Shown here: in pieces, positions 1-9,692 of the stretch | How the letters are laid out: each line of letters opens with the position of its first letter | Numbering within the stretch: position 1 is the stretch's first letter | Source: an uncultured Chlorobiaceae bacterium | GTDB lineage: Bacteria > Bacteroidota > Chlorobiia > Chlorobiales > Chlorobiaceae | Reading direction: 5' to 3' | DNA: 49,724 nt | Assembly (NCBI GenBank): GCA_903869365.1 | Contig: CAIPYV010000029.1 | Coordinates: forward strand, 1-49,724 | Position numbers and translations under genes: made by a program | The notes under the pieces: model-generated | Seen by the model: the letters and a program-made list of their open reading frames with translations, nothing else | Database searches by the model: none | What the model was told of the DNA's origin: nothing

Positions 1-173
1 CTCGCTTTTCCCTTCATCTCATTACCGTCAAATAACATGCCATCTTTCAGGCTATCCCCACCTCCAAATCTCACTTTCGCTCATTCTTCAGTGGGCTCCC
101 AATGTATCACCCCCACCGCTCACTTCCAAATTCTTTCTTCATTATTTGTCAAGAAAAGCATAAAAAAGAGCTT

Positions 174-1871
174 TTATTGTGCCGTTTCATGCTCTACAGG
201 AAGAAAAGAGGGCATAGTAACCGTTAAATCAAGCTGATGAGCTCCCCCGGTGTGCTCCTTGGCTGCCGCCACAAAACCATGAAACAGGGGATGCACTTTC
301 TGCACTCTCGACTTGAGCTCTGGATGAAACTGTACGCCGACAAACCAGCGATGGCCTTTCAACTCTATAATCTCAACCAGTTCACCGTTTGGAGAGGTAC
401 CGGAAAAGATGATGCCGCCATCTTCAAAATTTTTTCTGTAGACATTATTGAACTCGTAACGGTGACGATGCCGTTCGTTGATCAGAAACTTCTGATAGAC
501 TTCCTGCGCCTTTGTTCCCTCCTTGATAATGCAGGGAAAACTGCCAAGACGCATTGTCCCTCCTTTCTCCTTGACCTTTTTCTGATGTTCCATGAGGTCA
601 ATAACAGCAAATCGAGTGCGTTTGTTAAACTCTGTTGAATTAGCATCCTGCAGACCGCATACGTTACGTGCGAACTCAACAGTCGCGCACTGCATACCAA
701 GACAGATACCCAAAAATGGAATATTCTGCTCCCTTGCATGCTGGATAAACTTTATTTTCCCTTCGATGCCTCGGTCTCCAAAACCGGGTGCAACCAATAT
801 ACCGCTGACACCTTCCAGTTCTTTGGTAAAATCAAATCCCTTCAATTCAGCATCTTCCGCTCTGAGCAGCCTGACGTTAACCTTGACGTTGTTGCTTGCA
901 CCGGCATGAATAAATGATTCAAGAATAGATTTGTAGGCATCGGGGTATTCGGTGTACTTGCCACAGATACCAATGGTGACCTCGCCGTCCTGGGGAAATT
1001 TAACTTTGTTGCAGAAGTCTCGCCAGTAATCAAGGCTGGGTTCCTTGTATTTTTTGAGCCCAAGCTTCTTCAGCACGCGCAGGTCGAGCTTTTCCTTGAG
1101 AAGCATCAGCGGTACTTCGTAAATGGTATCGCAGTCGTTAAGGCCGATAACGTCGTGTTCGTTAACGTTGCAAAAATGGCCAACCTTGTTCTTGATTTCA
1201 CGTGACAAGGGCTTTTCACTGCGGCATACAAGAATATCGGGCTGTATACCGACTCCGAGAAGCATTTTAACGCTATGCTGGGTTGGTTTTGTCTTTAGTT
1301 CGCTTGCCGCCTTGATATAGGGGACAAAAGTAAGATGGATGTTCAGCAGATTACTGTCGCCCATCTCAAGCTTCATCTGCCGCATAGCTTCAAGAAAAGG
1401 AAGTGATTCAATATCACCGATCGTACCGCCGATCTCGGTAATAAGCACATCAAGGTTGCTGTTTTTGGCCTGTTCAGCCATTCTGTCCTTAATTTCATCG
1501 ATGACATGAGGCACAACCTGAACCGTGGCACCAAGGTATTCGCCACTACGCTCTTTGTCGATAACCGATTTATAGACCCGCCCCATGGTCAGATTAGAGG
1601 CCTGTGTTGTCGATTCGTCAAGAAAGCGCTCGTAGTGACCAAGATCAAGATCAGTTTCAGCTCCATCATCGGTTACATAGACCTCACCATGCTGGTAGGG
1701 AGACATGGTGCCGGGATCAACATTGATATAGGGATCATATTTCTGTATGGCCACCCTCAATCCACGGGACTTGAGCAGCATCCCGAGAGAGGCCGACAGA
1801 ATTCCCTTACCGAGCGAGGATATTACCCCTCCGGTCACAAAAATATGTTTCACATTTTTCGGTCGAGCCAT
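174..1871 (-). CDS. pyrG: CTP synthase (glutamine-hydrolysing)
   Basis: CTP synthase makes CTP from UTP, ATP and glutamine, the last step of pyrimidine nucleotide synthesis, in the cytoplasm. The 565-residue protein has the usual length and both domains. The N-terminal amidoligase half opens with the P-loop-like stretch [14 protein letters not shown] and continues with [20 protein letters not shown] and the [10 protein letters not shown] region. The C-terminal class I glutamine amidotransferase has the nucleophile motif FLGICLGMQ and the final histidine/glutamate in VGVQFHPE. The ATG start puts the conserved KHIFVTGG at residue 8, as in the family. It is the last gene of a leftward run after gyrA and a CDGSH gene. 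A weak hairpin (AAAAGC/GCTTTT) overlaps its stop codon. Confidence 0.98.
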   Translation of the reverse strand: MARPKNVKHIFVTGGVISSLGKGILSASLGMLLKSRGLRVAIQKYDPYINVDPGTMSPYQHGEVYVTDDGAETDLDLGHYERFLDESTTQASNLTMGRVYKSVIDKERSGEYLGATVQVVPHVIDEIKDRMAEQAKNSNLDVLITEIGGTIGDIESLPFLEAMRQMKLEMGDSNLLNIHLTFVPYIKAASELKTKPTQHSVKMLLGVGIQPDILVCRSEKPLSREIKNKVGHFCNVNEHDVIGLNDCDTIYEVPLMLLKEKLDLRVLKKLGLKKYKEPSLDYWRDFCNKVKFPQDGEVTIGICGKYTEYPDAYKSILESFIHAGASNNVKVNVRLLRAEDAELKGFDFTKELEGVSGILVAPGFGDRGIEGKIKFIQHAREQNIPFLGICLGMQCATVEFARNVCGLQDANSTEFNKRTRFAVIDLMEHQKKVKEKGGTMRLGSFPCIIKEGTKAQEVYQKFLINERHRHRYEFNNVYRKNFEDGGIIFSGTSPNGELVEIIELKGHRWFVGVQFHPELKSRVQKVHPLFHGFVAAAKEHTGGAHQLDLTVTMPSFLPVEHETAQ

Positions 1872-1908
1872 GACAGCGTAAATCGTTGATTAATTGGTAA
1901 AAATTTGG

Positions 1909-2133
1909 TTATTGCAGCGCTTTATGGGTGCCATCGCAGAAAGGAAGATTTGCCGAACGACGACAACTGCATATCGCTATGGTTTTCTCCTCATTGATTT
2001 CAACTTTATCGGGATGCAGACCGCTGCCTTTATGAGCCCCATCGCAGTAAGGCAGATTCTGAGATTTGCCGCATGCACAATAATATTTTGTTCCCGGCTT
2101 TTCCGTTATGAGATATGGTTTTTTCTGCTCCAT
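1909..2133 (-). CDS. Small CDGSH-type iron-sulfur protein
   Basis: This 74-residue protein contains two copies of the CDGSH iron-sulfur motif: [16 protein letters not shown] and [16 protein letters not shown]. Each has the C-x-C-(x)n-C-D-G-x-H arrangement that binds a [2Fe-2S] cluster through three cysteines and one histidine. Bacterial tandem CDGSH proteins of this size are soluble electron-transfer or cluster-transfer proteins of uncertain role. There is no membrane anchor such as mitoNEET has. It lies 17 bp after gyrA and 37 bp before pyrG on the same strand, so it is probably cotranscribed with them, though no functional link is evident. The reading frame is complete and begins at an ATG with an AGGAGA-like ribosome site close upstream. 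Confidence 0.93.
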   Translation of the reverse strand: MEQKKPYLITEKPGTKYYCACGKSQNLPYCDGAHKGSGLHPDKVEINEEKTIAICSCRRSANLPFCDGTHKALQ

Positions 2134-2150
2134 AGGTTCTCCTTTCAGTT

Positions 2151-4637
2151 TTAGACAAAAAGATCAATCTGACCATCAGGATCCTCTACAGGAAAATCAG
2201 GATCCACTTCCTCATCGCTTTTCGGAACTCTTGCAAGAGCAGAAATAAGATCACCAGCCATCAGCCTGACAAGACGAACTCCTGATGTGTTTCTTCCGGT
2301 TAGCCGTATGTCGGAGACGTGCTGACGATTCACAATACCGTGGGTGGTAATGATGATAAGATCATCGTCGTCGTTAACGTCAAGCAGTCCGACAAGAGCT
2401 CCAATTTTTTCATGAGCCTTGAGGGTAATTACCCCGCGTGCCCCGCGTCGCGTCAGACGGTAGTCCTCAACACGGCTTCGTTTGCCAAATCCGTTGTCGG
2501 TGACCGCAAGCAGCGCTGTGTCGAAGCGCTTGGTGGTTACCATTGAAATACATTTTTCGCCCTGGTCGAGTGTAATCCCCTTGACGCCCATGGCTGTCCT
2601 GCCCATAGAGCGAATTTCAGCCTCGGGAAAACGTACAACAAAACCGGAACTCTTGGCAAGAATAATCTGATGTTCACCATCGGTCAGACGGGCATCGAGA
2701 AGCTCGTCGTGTTCTTCGATGGTTATGGCCGCAATACCGTTTTTTCTCGGGTGGGAAAATTCTTCAAGTGATGTTTTTTTAACGATACCGTTGGTCGTGG
2801 CCATAACGATAAAACCCGGGTCATCAAAATTCCTGATATTGATGTAGGCCCTGATTTTTTCGCCAGACTGGAGTTCCATGATGTTGGCCAAAGCCCTGCC
2901 CCGGGCCGCTCGTCCTGCCTCGGGAATTTCGTAAACCTTCAACCAGTGGCAACGGCCTCGGCTGGTGAAGAAAAGAATATAGTTGTGGGTTGAGGCGATA
3001 AACATGTGCTCGATGAAGTCGTCATGCTTGGCCTGTGCTCCGGTTACACCTTTACCGCCTCTTGCCTGGCGGCGGTATCCTGAAACAGGAAAGCGCTTGA
3101 TAAAGCCATCGTGGGTTATTGTAATAACAACATCTTCCTGAGCGATCATGTCCTCAATTGAAAAATCCCCTTCCTGCGGCACAATTTCGGTGCGACGGGC
3201 ATCGCCGTAAACCTCTTTGACTCTCAGAAGTTCCTCCCTGATAATCTGCATCTGCTTCTCGGGACTGCCAAGAATAAATCGCAGCTCCTCAATAAGGGCA
3301 AGGACCTCCGCATACTCGATGTCAATCTTTTTACGCTCCATCCCGGTCAGACGCTGCAGGCGCATCTCAAGAATAGCTTTCGACTGGATTTCTGAGAGCC
3401 CGAATCGCTCTATCAGCCTCTCCTGAGCCGTTGCAGCATCAGGTGATTCCCTGATGGTGGAGATCACCTCGTCAAGGTTGTCGAGACAGATCTTCAGTCC
3501 TTCAAGAATATGCGCTCTCTTTTCTGCTGCGTTCAGGTCAAATTGCGTGCGGCGAAGAATAATCTCGTTTCGATGCTTGATATAATACTCCATCATCTGC
3601 TTGAGATTGAGTACCCTCGGAACTCCATCAACCAGCGCCAGCATAATCACCCCGAAGGTGTCCTGCATCGGGGTATGCTTGTAAAGATTGTTAAGCACAA
3701 CCTTTGCAACCGCATCGCGCTTCAACTCAATCACCAGTCGCATGCCGTCACGATCGGATTCATCGCGTATATCGGCAATACCTTCCAGTTTTTTATCGTG
3801 AACCAGTTCGACAATTTTTTCGATCAACCGTACTTTGTTGACCTGGTAGGGTAGTTCTGTAACAATAATGGATTCCCTGCCGTTTTTCGGGGTAATCTCC
3901 ACAAGGGCTCTTGCACGAATCACCACCTTACCGCGTCCTGTCGTATAGGCTAAACGAACACCTTCGTAACCATATATGATACCGCCAGTCGGGAAATCAG
4001 GAGCGATAACGTATTTCATGAGATCGCTGACTTCCAGTTCCGGATTAGCGATCAAGGCTATCATGCCATCAACAACCTCTCTGAGGTTCTGGGGAGAAAT
4101 ATTGGTTGCCATTCCGACCGCTATCCCTGACGATCCATTGACCAGAAGGTTTGGAATCGCAGATGGAAGTACCGTCGGTTCTTCAAGAGAATCATCAAAG
4201 TTCAGAGAAAAATCAACAGTTCCTTTTTCAAGATCCTTAAGCATTTCGCCAGCAATGCTTTTCATGCGAACTTCAGTATATCGCATTGCCGCAGGTGAAT
4301 CGCCGTCAACTGAGCCAAAGTTTCCCTGGCCGTCAATCAGTGGATAGCGCAGGGAGAAGTCCTGCACCAAACGTACAAGACTGTCGTAAACAGCAGTATC
4401 ACCATGGGGATGAAACTTGCCAAGAACTTCACCAACCACGCGTGCAGACTTTTTATGCGGTTTGCCTGCCTGCAAACCAAGCTCGTGCATACCGAAAAGT
4501 ACCCGTCGATGAACGGGTTTAAGACCGTCCCGTACATCAGGCAACGCACGACTGACAATGACCGACATAGAATAATCGAGATAAGAACCCCGCATTTCTT
4601 CTTCAATACTGATCGGGACTATTCTTTCACGCTGCAT
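2151..4637 (-). CDS. gyrA: DNA gyrase subunit A
   Basis: GyrA is the DNA-cutting subunit of the A2B2 gyrase that introduces negative supercoils. The 828-residue frame starts with [20 protein letters not shown]. The quinolone-resistance region reads [13 protein letters not shown], with Thr81 and Asp85 at the places of E. coli Ser83 and Asp87. The catalytic tyrosine is Tyr120 in [10 protein letters not shown]. The C-terminal beta-pinwheel carries a GyrA box, QARGGKG, near the expected site, which identifies gyrase rather than topoisomerase IV. The tail is acidic and ends in DGQIDLFV. gyrB is not in the window. A hairpin lies in the 123 bp between rsfS and this gene. Confidence 0.97.
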   Translation of the reverse strand: MQRERIVPISIEEEMRGSYLDYSMSVIVSRALPDVRDGLKPVHRRVLFGMHELGLQAGKPHKKSARVVGEVLGKFHPHGDTAVYDSLVRLVQDFSLRYPLIDGQGNFGSVDGDSPAAMRYTEVRMKSIAGEMLKDLEKGTVDFSLNFDDSLEEPTVLPSAIPNLLVNGSSGIAVGMATNISPQNLREVVDGMIALIANPELEVSDLMKYVIAPDFPTGGIIYGYEGVRLAYTTGRGKVVIRARALVEITPKNGRESIIVTELPYQVNKVRLIEKIVELVHDKKLEGIADIRDESDRDGMRLVIELKRDAVAKVVLNNLYKHTPMQDTFGVIMLALVDGVPRVLNLKQMMEYYIKHRNEIILRRTQFDLNAAEKRAHILEGLKICLDNLDEVISTIRESPDAATAQERLIERFGLSEIQSKAILEMRLQRLTGMERKKIDIEYAEVLALIEELRFILGSPEKQMQIIREELLRVKEVYGDARRTEIVPQEGDFSIEDMIAQEDVVITITHDGFIKRFPVSGYRRQARGGKGVTGAQAKHDDFIEHMFIASTHNYILFFTSRGRCHWLKVYEIPEAGRAARGRALANIMELQSGEKIRAYINIRNFDDPGFIVMATTNGIVKKTSLEEFSHPRKNGIAAITIEEHDELLDARLTDGEHQIILAKSSGFVVRFPEAEIRSMGRTAMGVKGITLDQGEKCISMVTTKRFDTALLAVTDNGFGKRSRVEDYRLTRRGARGVITLKAHEKIGALVGLLDVNDDDDLIIITTHGIVNRQHVSDIRLTGRNTSGVRLVRLMAGDLISALARVPKSDEEVDPDFPVEDPDGQIDLFV

Positions 4638-4691
4638 AGGTAAATCCTGAGTGATAATTGATATAAATAACTCGACGGAATAATGTAGACA

Positions 4692-4719
4692 AATCCGTCG
4701 AAATTCTTTCCGACGGATT
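4692..4719 (-). repeat. Hairpin between rsfS and gyrA
   Basis: A perfect 9-bp inverted repeat (AATCCGTCG / CGACGGATT) with a 10-nt loop lies in the spacer between rsfS and gyrA. A third partial copy of the arm (CGACGGAA) lies at 4673-4680, nearer gyrA. No clear U-run follows the stem, so it may be an attenuator, a processing site or a protein-binding site rather than a classic terminator. Confidence 0.45.
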
Positions 4720-4760
4720 CAGCTTTGAAGAGGAAAAACTGCAGATTGTGCCTCAAAATA

Positions 4761-5156
4761 TCAGCTTACCGGAAGTACCGGTGCGTCGGACCAGAGTGAT
4801 TCCAAGTCATAAAAACGGCGTTCGTCAGGCATAAAAATATGAACAACAACATCAATATAGTCCAGCAGAATCCAGTGCATGGAATCCATGCCTTCGACAT
4901 GCATTGGACGTTCCCCATCTTCCTTGAGTTCATCAATGACATGCTCAGCGGCAGCCTTTGCCTTACGTTCAGAATCAGCTGTAGCAATCACAAAAAAATC
5001 CGTGACGGAGGTCAGTCCCCTGAGGTCAAGAATTTTGATATCTTCACACTTTTTCTCCAGTGCCAGTTCGGCACTCCTTTTCGCCAGCAATTCACTGATT
5101 TCCACCTCTTTTCCATGGTCTGCTGTATAAGTATCTTCTTTTTCCAGTCTGCTCAT
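4761..5156 (-). CDS. rsfS: Ribosome silencing factor RsfS
   Basis: RsfS (YbeB/Iojap family) binds ribosomal protein uL14 on the large subunit and blocks subunit joining when nutrients are scarce. The 131-residue protein matches the family in length and in its signature: [21 protein letters not shown], the later [15 protein letters not shown] and [14 protein letters not shown]. The first 18 or so residues ([18 protein letters not shown]) are a charged extension before the conserved core. It stands upstream of gyrA with 123 bp between, and a strong terminator-like hairpin lies beyond its start, so it probably has its own promoter in 5157-5246. Confidence 0.95.
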   Translation of the reverse strand: MSRLEKEDTYTADHGKEVEISELLAKRSAELALEKKCEDIKILDLRGLTSVTDFFVIATADSERKAKAAAEHVIDELKEDGERPMHVEGMDSMHWILLDYIDVVVHIFMPDERRFYDLESLWSDAPVLPVS

Positions 5157-5246
5157 AAACCTCCGCTCTTCATATTTTAACTATATTTTATAACAACTTA
5201 CCGCCGAAAAGCAACAACATGGCAATAATAACTTCATTCGAACATA

Positions 5247-5293
5247 CAAAAAAGCCTGATCAGGGACGCAAAAAAAGCCGTCAACATCAGGCT
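5247..5293 (-). terminator. Rho-independent terminator of the DUF6794-like gene
   Basis: Read on the minus strand, AGCCTGAT and ATCAGGCT form a perfect 8-bp stem that overlaps the end of the upstream gene, followed at once by TTTTTTG. Inside the long loop a second small stem (GACG/CGTC) encloses another T-run. This should separate the 102-residue gene from rsfS. Confidence 0.6.
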
Positions 5294-5595
5294 GCACTTT
5301 TCAGCTCATTCCATACCGCTTCTATGATAACCCCTGCGGCACCGTCCGGGTTATCACCATAAAATATATTGTAGGTCTCGCCGTGCTGAGTAAGAGCACA
5401 TGCTTTCATCAAAGCATCATTGCCGTCAAAGAGTCCGAATTTATTGCGGATGTAGACTCCCAAGCCAAAATTGAACTTTGCCAGTTCATCCTTTTTAGTC
5501 CCACGAAATGTCTGCTTGTCTTCTTCGCTCATCTGGGCGATGATACGTTCTGTTGCGTTTTTTATGGTTTTGGGCCAATGTAATTTTCTAGGCAT
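5287..5595 (-). CDS. DUF6794-like small protein
   Basis: This is a 102-residue soluble protein of unknown function. It resembles the DUF6794 family: an N-terminal helical stretch ending in SEEDKQTFRG, then FNFGLGVYIRNKFGLFDGND, a central feature of that family, and a C-terminal stretch PDGAAGVIIEAVWNEL. It has no signal peptide or membrane segment. It stands alone, flanked by a terminator on one side and 160 bp of spacer on the other. Members often occur as isolated genes, which gives no hint of function. The family assignment is from memory of the pattern; that it is a real gene is supported by its length, terminator and compact composition. Confidence 0.75.
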   Translation of the reverse strand: MPRKLHWPKTIKNATERIIAQMSEEDKQTFRGTKKDELAKFNFGLGVYIRNKFGLFDGNDALMKACALTQHGETYNIFYGDNPDGAAGVIIEAVWNELKSAA

Positions 5596-5755
5596 ATCGG
5601 TGAACAGAGTTTATTGTCGGTGTTTTAGTCTCATACCAATTGCACGGTTTTGTGCCTGAATGTGGGAAAGACATGAATTGTAATATAAGATAATTCGGAC
5701 GTAATTTTATGGATTTTTAAAGCGATACGTTAAACGCCTTTACGGGAGAAATGAT

Positions 5756-6424
5756 TTACGCTTTCCCAACATTGGGAATAAACATTTGCCGATAATCAGG
5801 AACAACTCGGTCAAGCCCTGCAGCATCTGCCCCCTTATATTGCCTTTCGGCCGTATGGAGAAGGGAACGGGCTGAAAAAAAATCAGCATTTGCATGAATT
5901 ATGCCGCAACCGGCAAACAATGGAAGAAGTTCATCGAGCTGACGACCAACAACCACGCTCGATGACTCGGCTGCTGCTGCAGCAACATCAGTGGCAGACC
6001 CTCTTTGAATTTCATCATGCCATTCACCTGAAGAGAGCTTTTCCGAACTATAGACGGCATAATAATATTCCCCTTTTCGAGCCTGAATAACGGCCATGAC
6101 CGTGCCTGATCCAGCCAGAAATGATGCAGCCATTGCCGGCATTGTGGGCACTGGAATCAGGGATATTCCAAGACCGTATGCAATACCCTTAGCAACAGAC
6201 ATGCCAATGCGCAATGAAGTAAAAGAGCCAGGGCCTGATGAAATTGCAAGAGAGTCCAACTCCCCCTTATTGAGACTGCTTTGCAGCATGGCTTCCTCAA
6301 TAAGTGGAACAAGCGCTTCAGCGGCCTTCCGCCAATCGGCACTCTTAACCTCGTTAACTACTCCAGCTTTCTTGACAGCGACACTCAGTGCGGCATGAGT
6401 GCACTCTATGGCGAGAATATTCAT
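5756..6424 (-). CDS. tsaB: tRNA threonylcarbamoyladenosine biosynthesis protein TsaB
   Basis: TsaB is the inactive partner that binds TsaD and TsaE in the complex making t6A37 on ANN-decoding tRNAs. The 222-residue protein starts with NILAIECTHAALSVAV, the actin/ASKHA fold start, and contains LAISSGPGSFTSLRIGMSVAKG, the family signature. Its start codon overlaps the stop of tsaE by four bases (ATGA), so the two are translationally coupled. tsaD is not in the window. The C-terminal part (residues 120-222) is variable, as is normal for the family. Confidence 0.95.
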   Translation of the reverse strand: MNILAIECTHAALSVAVKKAGVVNEVKSADWRKAAEALVPLIEEAMLQSSLNKGELDSLAISSGPGSFTSLRIGMSVAKGIAYGLGISLIPVPTMPAMAASFLAGSGTVMAVIQARKGEYYYAVYSSEKLSSGEWHDEIQRGSATDVAAAAAESSSVVVGRQLDELLPLFAGCGIIHANADFFSARSLLHTAERQYKGADAAGLDRVVPDYRQMFIPNVGKA

Positions 6425-6861
6425 GGCGTGATATGATGTATAACAATTCTGCGAAGATCATCGCCGGCATATTCAAGAAAAACCGTTGCCGTATAGAGAA
6501 GAGCATATTCCGGAAAACGATCGCCCCACTCCACCACAGAAAGATATCCGCTGGTAAGATATTCATCGAACCCTATAGTGTCCAGTTCCTGAAGGGAGTG
6601 GATTCTATAAAGATCGAAATGATTCAGTGTGACCTGTTCACCGCTCAAAACACCCTGATATATATTAAATATGGGAAACGTCGGGCTCGACAGCTGGTCG
6701 TCACAGTTGAAAAACTCCGTAATTCCCCTCATGAACATGGTTTTACCTGCACCGAGCTGACCGGTAAGAGAGATAATTGCTCCAGGATGCAACCCCGAGG
6801 CAAAATCCTTTCCATACCTGCGGGTCTCTTCAGCAGAGGAAGAGAGGAACTCTTCAATCAT
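6421..6861 (-). CDS. tsaE: tRNA threonylcarbamoyladenosine biosynthesis ATPase TsaE
   Basis: TsaE is the P-loop ATPase that drives turnover of the TsaBDE t6A-synthase complex. The 146-residue protein has a Walker A in LTGQLGAGKTMFMRG, the SSPTFPIFNIYQG stretch, the HFDLYRI motif and VVEWGDRFPE near the C-terminus, all in family order and at normal length. It overlaps tsaB by four bases and follows the DUF1015 gene with a gap of only 6 bp, so tsaE-tsaB are probably part of the scpA-DUF1015-tsaE-tsaB transcript. Confidence 0.95.
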   Translation of the reverse strand: MIEEFLSSSAEETRRYGKDFASGLHPGAIISLTGQLGAGKTMFMRGITEFFNCDDQLSSPTFPIFNIYQGVLSGEQVTLNHFDLYRIHSLQELDTIGFDEYLTSGYLSVVEWGDRFPEYALLYTATVFLEYAGDDLRRIVIHHITP

Positions 6862-6867
6862 AATGTA

Positions 6868-8154
6868 TCAGTCGAGCGGATTAAACAGAAGACCTGTCAT
6901 GATTTTCGGGTAGAAAAAAGTCGATTTCTGCGGCATGACTTCACCCGTTTCCGAAACGGCAAGTACCTGCTCAACAGTTGTCGGTTTCACGACAAATCCG
7001 ATCTGCACTCTGCCTGATGCGACTGACTCGAAAACCTCCCTGTCATCTTTTACATAGAGGAGATTTGTCTGCTTTGCCATGGCTTCCGGGGAAATGCCAA
7101 GCAATCTGCCCAGCACAAGATCATGCAAAAGTACCAAGCCGAGACGTTTGAGCGCTTCTGGCCGTGCAGGATCGAAAAGCTGATCCTGATGAGCATTAAG
7201 TGATATTCCAAAAACCTTGCCGGATGTAACCACGCCATAAGCATAGTTTGACGGCTCACTTTCGAGAAATGCTTTCAGGGCAGCTCTGTCCTGTAGTTCG
7301 GTAACTGTAAAATATTCTTGAAGGTGCAGTTTTAAAGCATCGGCATCAAAACCCTCCAGACTATGCACCAGACGGTGAATCGGAAAAATAATCAGCCCTT
7401 CATCATAAATATTTGCCAGATAGACAAGAATAAAATTATAGGGCTCTTGACCGGTATGTGAGGGATTCGCTGCTGCGCATTCATTGCGATAGTTCACTCC
7501 GGTCTCGTATCGGTGGTGACCGTCAGCGATATAGACCGTGCGTTCTAAGAGCGAGTGCTGAAGCTGCCCGATGAGCTCCGGATCGGTGATTCGCCACATC
7601 TGATTTCTCACTCCCTGAAAGGTGGCATCCACAATTGGCTCATGGGTTTCGGCAAACGCTCTCAACAGGCGATCGGCGGTTTTATCCTCATCGGCATAAA
7701 GGCCGAAAATACTGCTGATATTGGTTTTTGTTTTTCTGAAAAGATTTAACCGGTCAGCTTTGGGGCCCGAAAGCGTCTTTTCATGAGGCAGCACCTTTTT
7801 TTCCGCAAACTCATGCAGCCTCATGGCAGAAAAAAAACCGCTCCGGGTATGGGAGTTTCCTTCAGAATCCTGGAATGTCTGAAAATACGGGTAGATCGCC
7901 GGAACAGTGTCGTGTTTCAATTCACCATCACGCAACCACTCACCAAGGCGCAAGGCCGCCGCGGCATAGGGATCGGATTCCAACGGAAGTTCAAGGCGTA
8001 TTGCGTTCAACGGTGAGCTCGCATAGAGCTTCTGCTGCAGTTCTTCTGATATAACATCGTACGGCGGACAAATAAGCTCCGAGGCGTTCAACAGCAATTC
8101 GGAGTTATAGAGAATTCCCTTAAAGGGTACGATTTCAGGCATAGTACCAAACAT
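6868..8154 (-). CDS. DUF1015 family protein
   Basis: This 428-residue protein belongs to the DUF1015 family, widespread in bacteria and archaea but without an agreed biochemical function. The hallmarks are the N-terminal PFKGILYN, the PPYDVISEE stretch, the internal LPHEKTLSGPKADRL and the IADGHHRYETGVNYRNE motif, which is histidine-rich and could bind metal or phosphate. It has no signal peptide. An alternative ATG lies four codons in at 8142; neither start has a clear ribosome site. It begins 11 bp after the scpA stop and ends 6 bp before tsaE, so it is embedded in an operon whose other members concern chromosome condensation and tRNA modification. Confidence 0.9.
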   Translation of the reverse strand: MFGTMPEIVPFKGILYNSELLLNASELICPPYDVISEELQQKLYASSPLNAIRLELPLESDPYAAAALRLGEWLRDGELKHDTVPAIYPYFQTFQDSEGNSHTRSGFFSAMRLHEFAEKKVLPHEKTLSGPKADRLNLFRKTKTNISSIFGLYADEDKTADRLLRAFAETHEPIVDATFQGVRNQMWRITDPELIGQLQHSLLERTVYIADGHHRYETGVNYRNECAAANPSHTGQEPYNFILVYLANIYDEGLIIFPIHRLVHSLEGFDADALKLHLQEYFTVTELQDRAALKAFLESEPSNYAYGVVTSGKVFGISLNAHQDQLFDPARPEALKRLGLVLLHDLVLGRLLGISPEAMAKQTNLLYVKDDREVFESVASGRVQIGFVVKPTTVEQVLAVSETGEVMPQKSTFFYPKIMTGLLFNPLD

Positions 8155-8165
8155 TTAGACGGTTA

Positions 8166-8900
8166 TTATAGAGGACTCAACACTGTTCTCATGGTAATCC
8201 AGAAATCGTCATGGCCATCTTTCACCAGTACAATAATTTTCCTGTTTTTACACAATTCAAGAACAGCAAGAAAGGTAACGACAAGAATAATACGTTCAGT
8301 AACTCCCTCAAGCACTGAAAGAAAAGAGAGCGGCTCCTGAGCTTGAAGTCTCGACAGAATCAGTATGGTCTGCTCTTCAACCGTTACCGGTGCATCCATG
8401 ACATTGCGAGTCATTGTACGAGGCATGCTTTCAAGCACGGATTTATACGCATGCATGAGGTGGTAGAGTGTTGGACGATTGATCAGTTCATCATGTTCAT
8501 CGATCGTCTCTGGCTCAATTTCCTCAAAAAAACCACGGACAAAAAGGTTTGCCCGAACTTCAGCAAGCTGGATCAAGGCCTCTGAGGCCTCCTTAATCCT
8601 TTTGTATTCCAGCAGTCGCTGGACAAGTTCTGTGCGCGGATCAAACTCATCGGTATCTGAGCCATCCATGGTTTCTCGGGGAAGCAGCATTTTTGCTTTA
8701 ATGCTCATCAGCATGGATGCCATATAAATAAATTCAGCAGCAACCTCAAGATTCAGATTTCTGACATCATGGATATAGCCAATAAAATCAGCAGTAATGG
8801 TTGAGATCGGAATATTATAAATATCCAGTTCATCTCGTCTGATAAAAAAAAGCAGCAAATCAAGCGGCCCTTCAAATTCCTCGAGACTGATCCTGAACAT
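8166..8900 (-). CDS. scpA: Segregation and condensation protein A
   Basis: ScpA is the kleisin that bridges the SMC dimer with ScpB in chromosome condensation. I place the start at the ATG at 8900 because the conserved N-terminus FRISLEEFEGPLDLLLFFI begins there; the open frame extends to 9014 but that extra part is not family-like. The conserved helix DIYNIPISTITADFIGYI and the AAEFIYMASMLMSIKAKMLLP stretch follow. The C-terminal winged helix is present (from about residue 170). The length of 244 residues is normal. scpB is not in the window. Confidence 0.93.
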   Translation of the reverse strand: MFRISLEEFEGPLDLLLFFIRRDELDIYNIPISTITADFIGYIHDVRNLNLEVAAEFIYMASMLMSIKAKMLLPRETMDGSDTDEFDPRTELVQRLLEYKRIKEASEALIQLAEVRANLFVRGFFEEIEPETIDEHDELINRPTLYHLMHAYKSVLESMPRTMTRNVMDAPVTVEEQTILILSRLQAQEPLSFLSVLEGVTERIILVVTFLAVLELCKNRKIIVLVKDGHDDFWITMRTVLSPL

Positions 8901-9092
8901 TGACGAGAATATACATTGAGAATATTTTATAGCAGCAAGATAGAAAAAGCCGAATAACTTGTGCAAATATACATAATGAAAGCCGGTCGTAGTGCCACCC
9001 TCAAAATAAGTCACTACTTATGACCAAAACTATAGTACAATGCTACGCTGCATTTCTGTTTTATTCTTTTTAGACTTTTGATCCTGGCATCC

Positions 9093-9686
9093 ATGAGAAG
9101 GATTTTATGTTTTATCACCATTGCGGCCATATTGATACTGTTTCACAGCAGCATAACCTTGGCTGAATCTGCAAACCGTTATTTCAACGAAGGATATGAC
9201 AAACACCTTCATGGAGATCTTGCAAATGCCGTACTTTTATATTCCCAGGCCATTGACAATAACCCTACGTTTGCCATGGCTTACCAGATGCGGGGCGTTG
9301 CCGAACAGCAGCTGAAAAAATATTCCCAGGCCATCAATGACTACTCCATGGTCATAACCTACGGAGAACCATATTTCAAGGCTGTGGGCTACTATAACCG
9401 CGGAGTGGTGAAAAATATGAATGGCAATTATGAAGAAGCTATTCCTGATTTTTCAAAAGCCATTGAACTGGATAAAAAAATGGGAGCTGCGTTTTTTCAC
9501 AGGGGAATAGCAAAAAGCAAAATCGGTGATGTAACCGGACGTCTGGAAGACTTCCGCCAAGCCGCCAAACTTGGCGAAAGCAACGCGGAAACATGGCTGA
9601 ACACCTATGTTCCTGAATGGAAGCTGATGCCGATCTCTTCTGAACCGGCATCAGCAAACCCATCATCAAGTGTAATACCGCAATAA
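9093..9686 (+). CDS. Secreted or periplasmic TPR-repeat protein
   Basis: This 197-residue protein has a signal peptide (MRRILCFITIAAILILF, then HSSITLAES with a likely cleavage after LA-E) followed by about three to four tetratricopeptide repeats, for example GDLANAVLLYSQAIDNNP, KYSQAINDYSMVI and NYEEAIPDFSKAIELD. TPR arrays bind partner proteins, so this is probably a periplasmic scaffold; its partner is unknown. I chose the ATG at 9093, which gives a normal signal peptide; a TTG at 9078 would add five residues. It is a lone rightward gene between two leftward operons, and its end is only 6 bp from the convergent glnB stop. Confidence 0.85.
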   Translation: MRRILCFITIAAILILFHSSITLAESANRYFNEGYDKHLHGDLANAVLLYSQAIDNNPTFAMAYQMRGVAEQQLKKYSQAINDYSMVITYGEPYFKAVGYYNRGVVKNMNGNYEEAIPDFSKAIELDKKMGAAFFHRGIAKSKIGDVTGRLEDFRQAAKLGESNAETWLNTYVPEWKLMPISSEPASANPSSSVIPQ

Positions 9687-9692
9687 AATTCG

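Noticed and set aside
6388-7017. A 209-codon open frame on the plus strand opposite tsaE and the DUF1015 gene
   Set aside because: It crosses two real genes on the other strand and has no recognisable domain.
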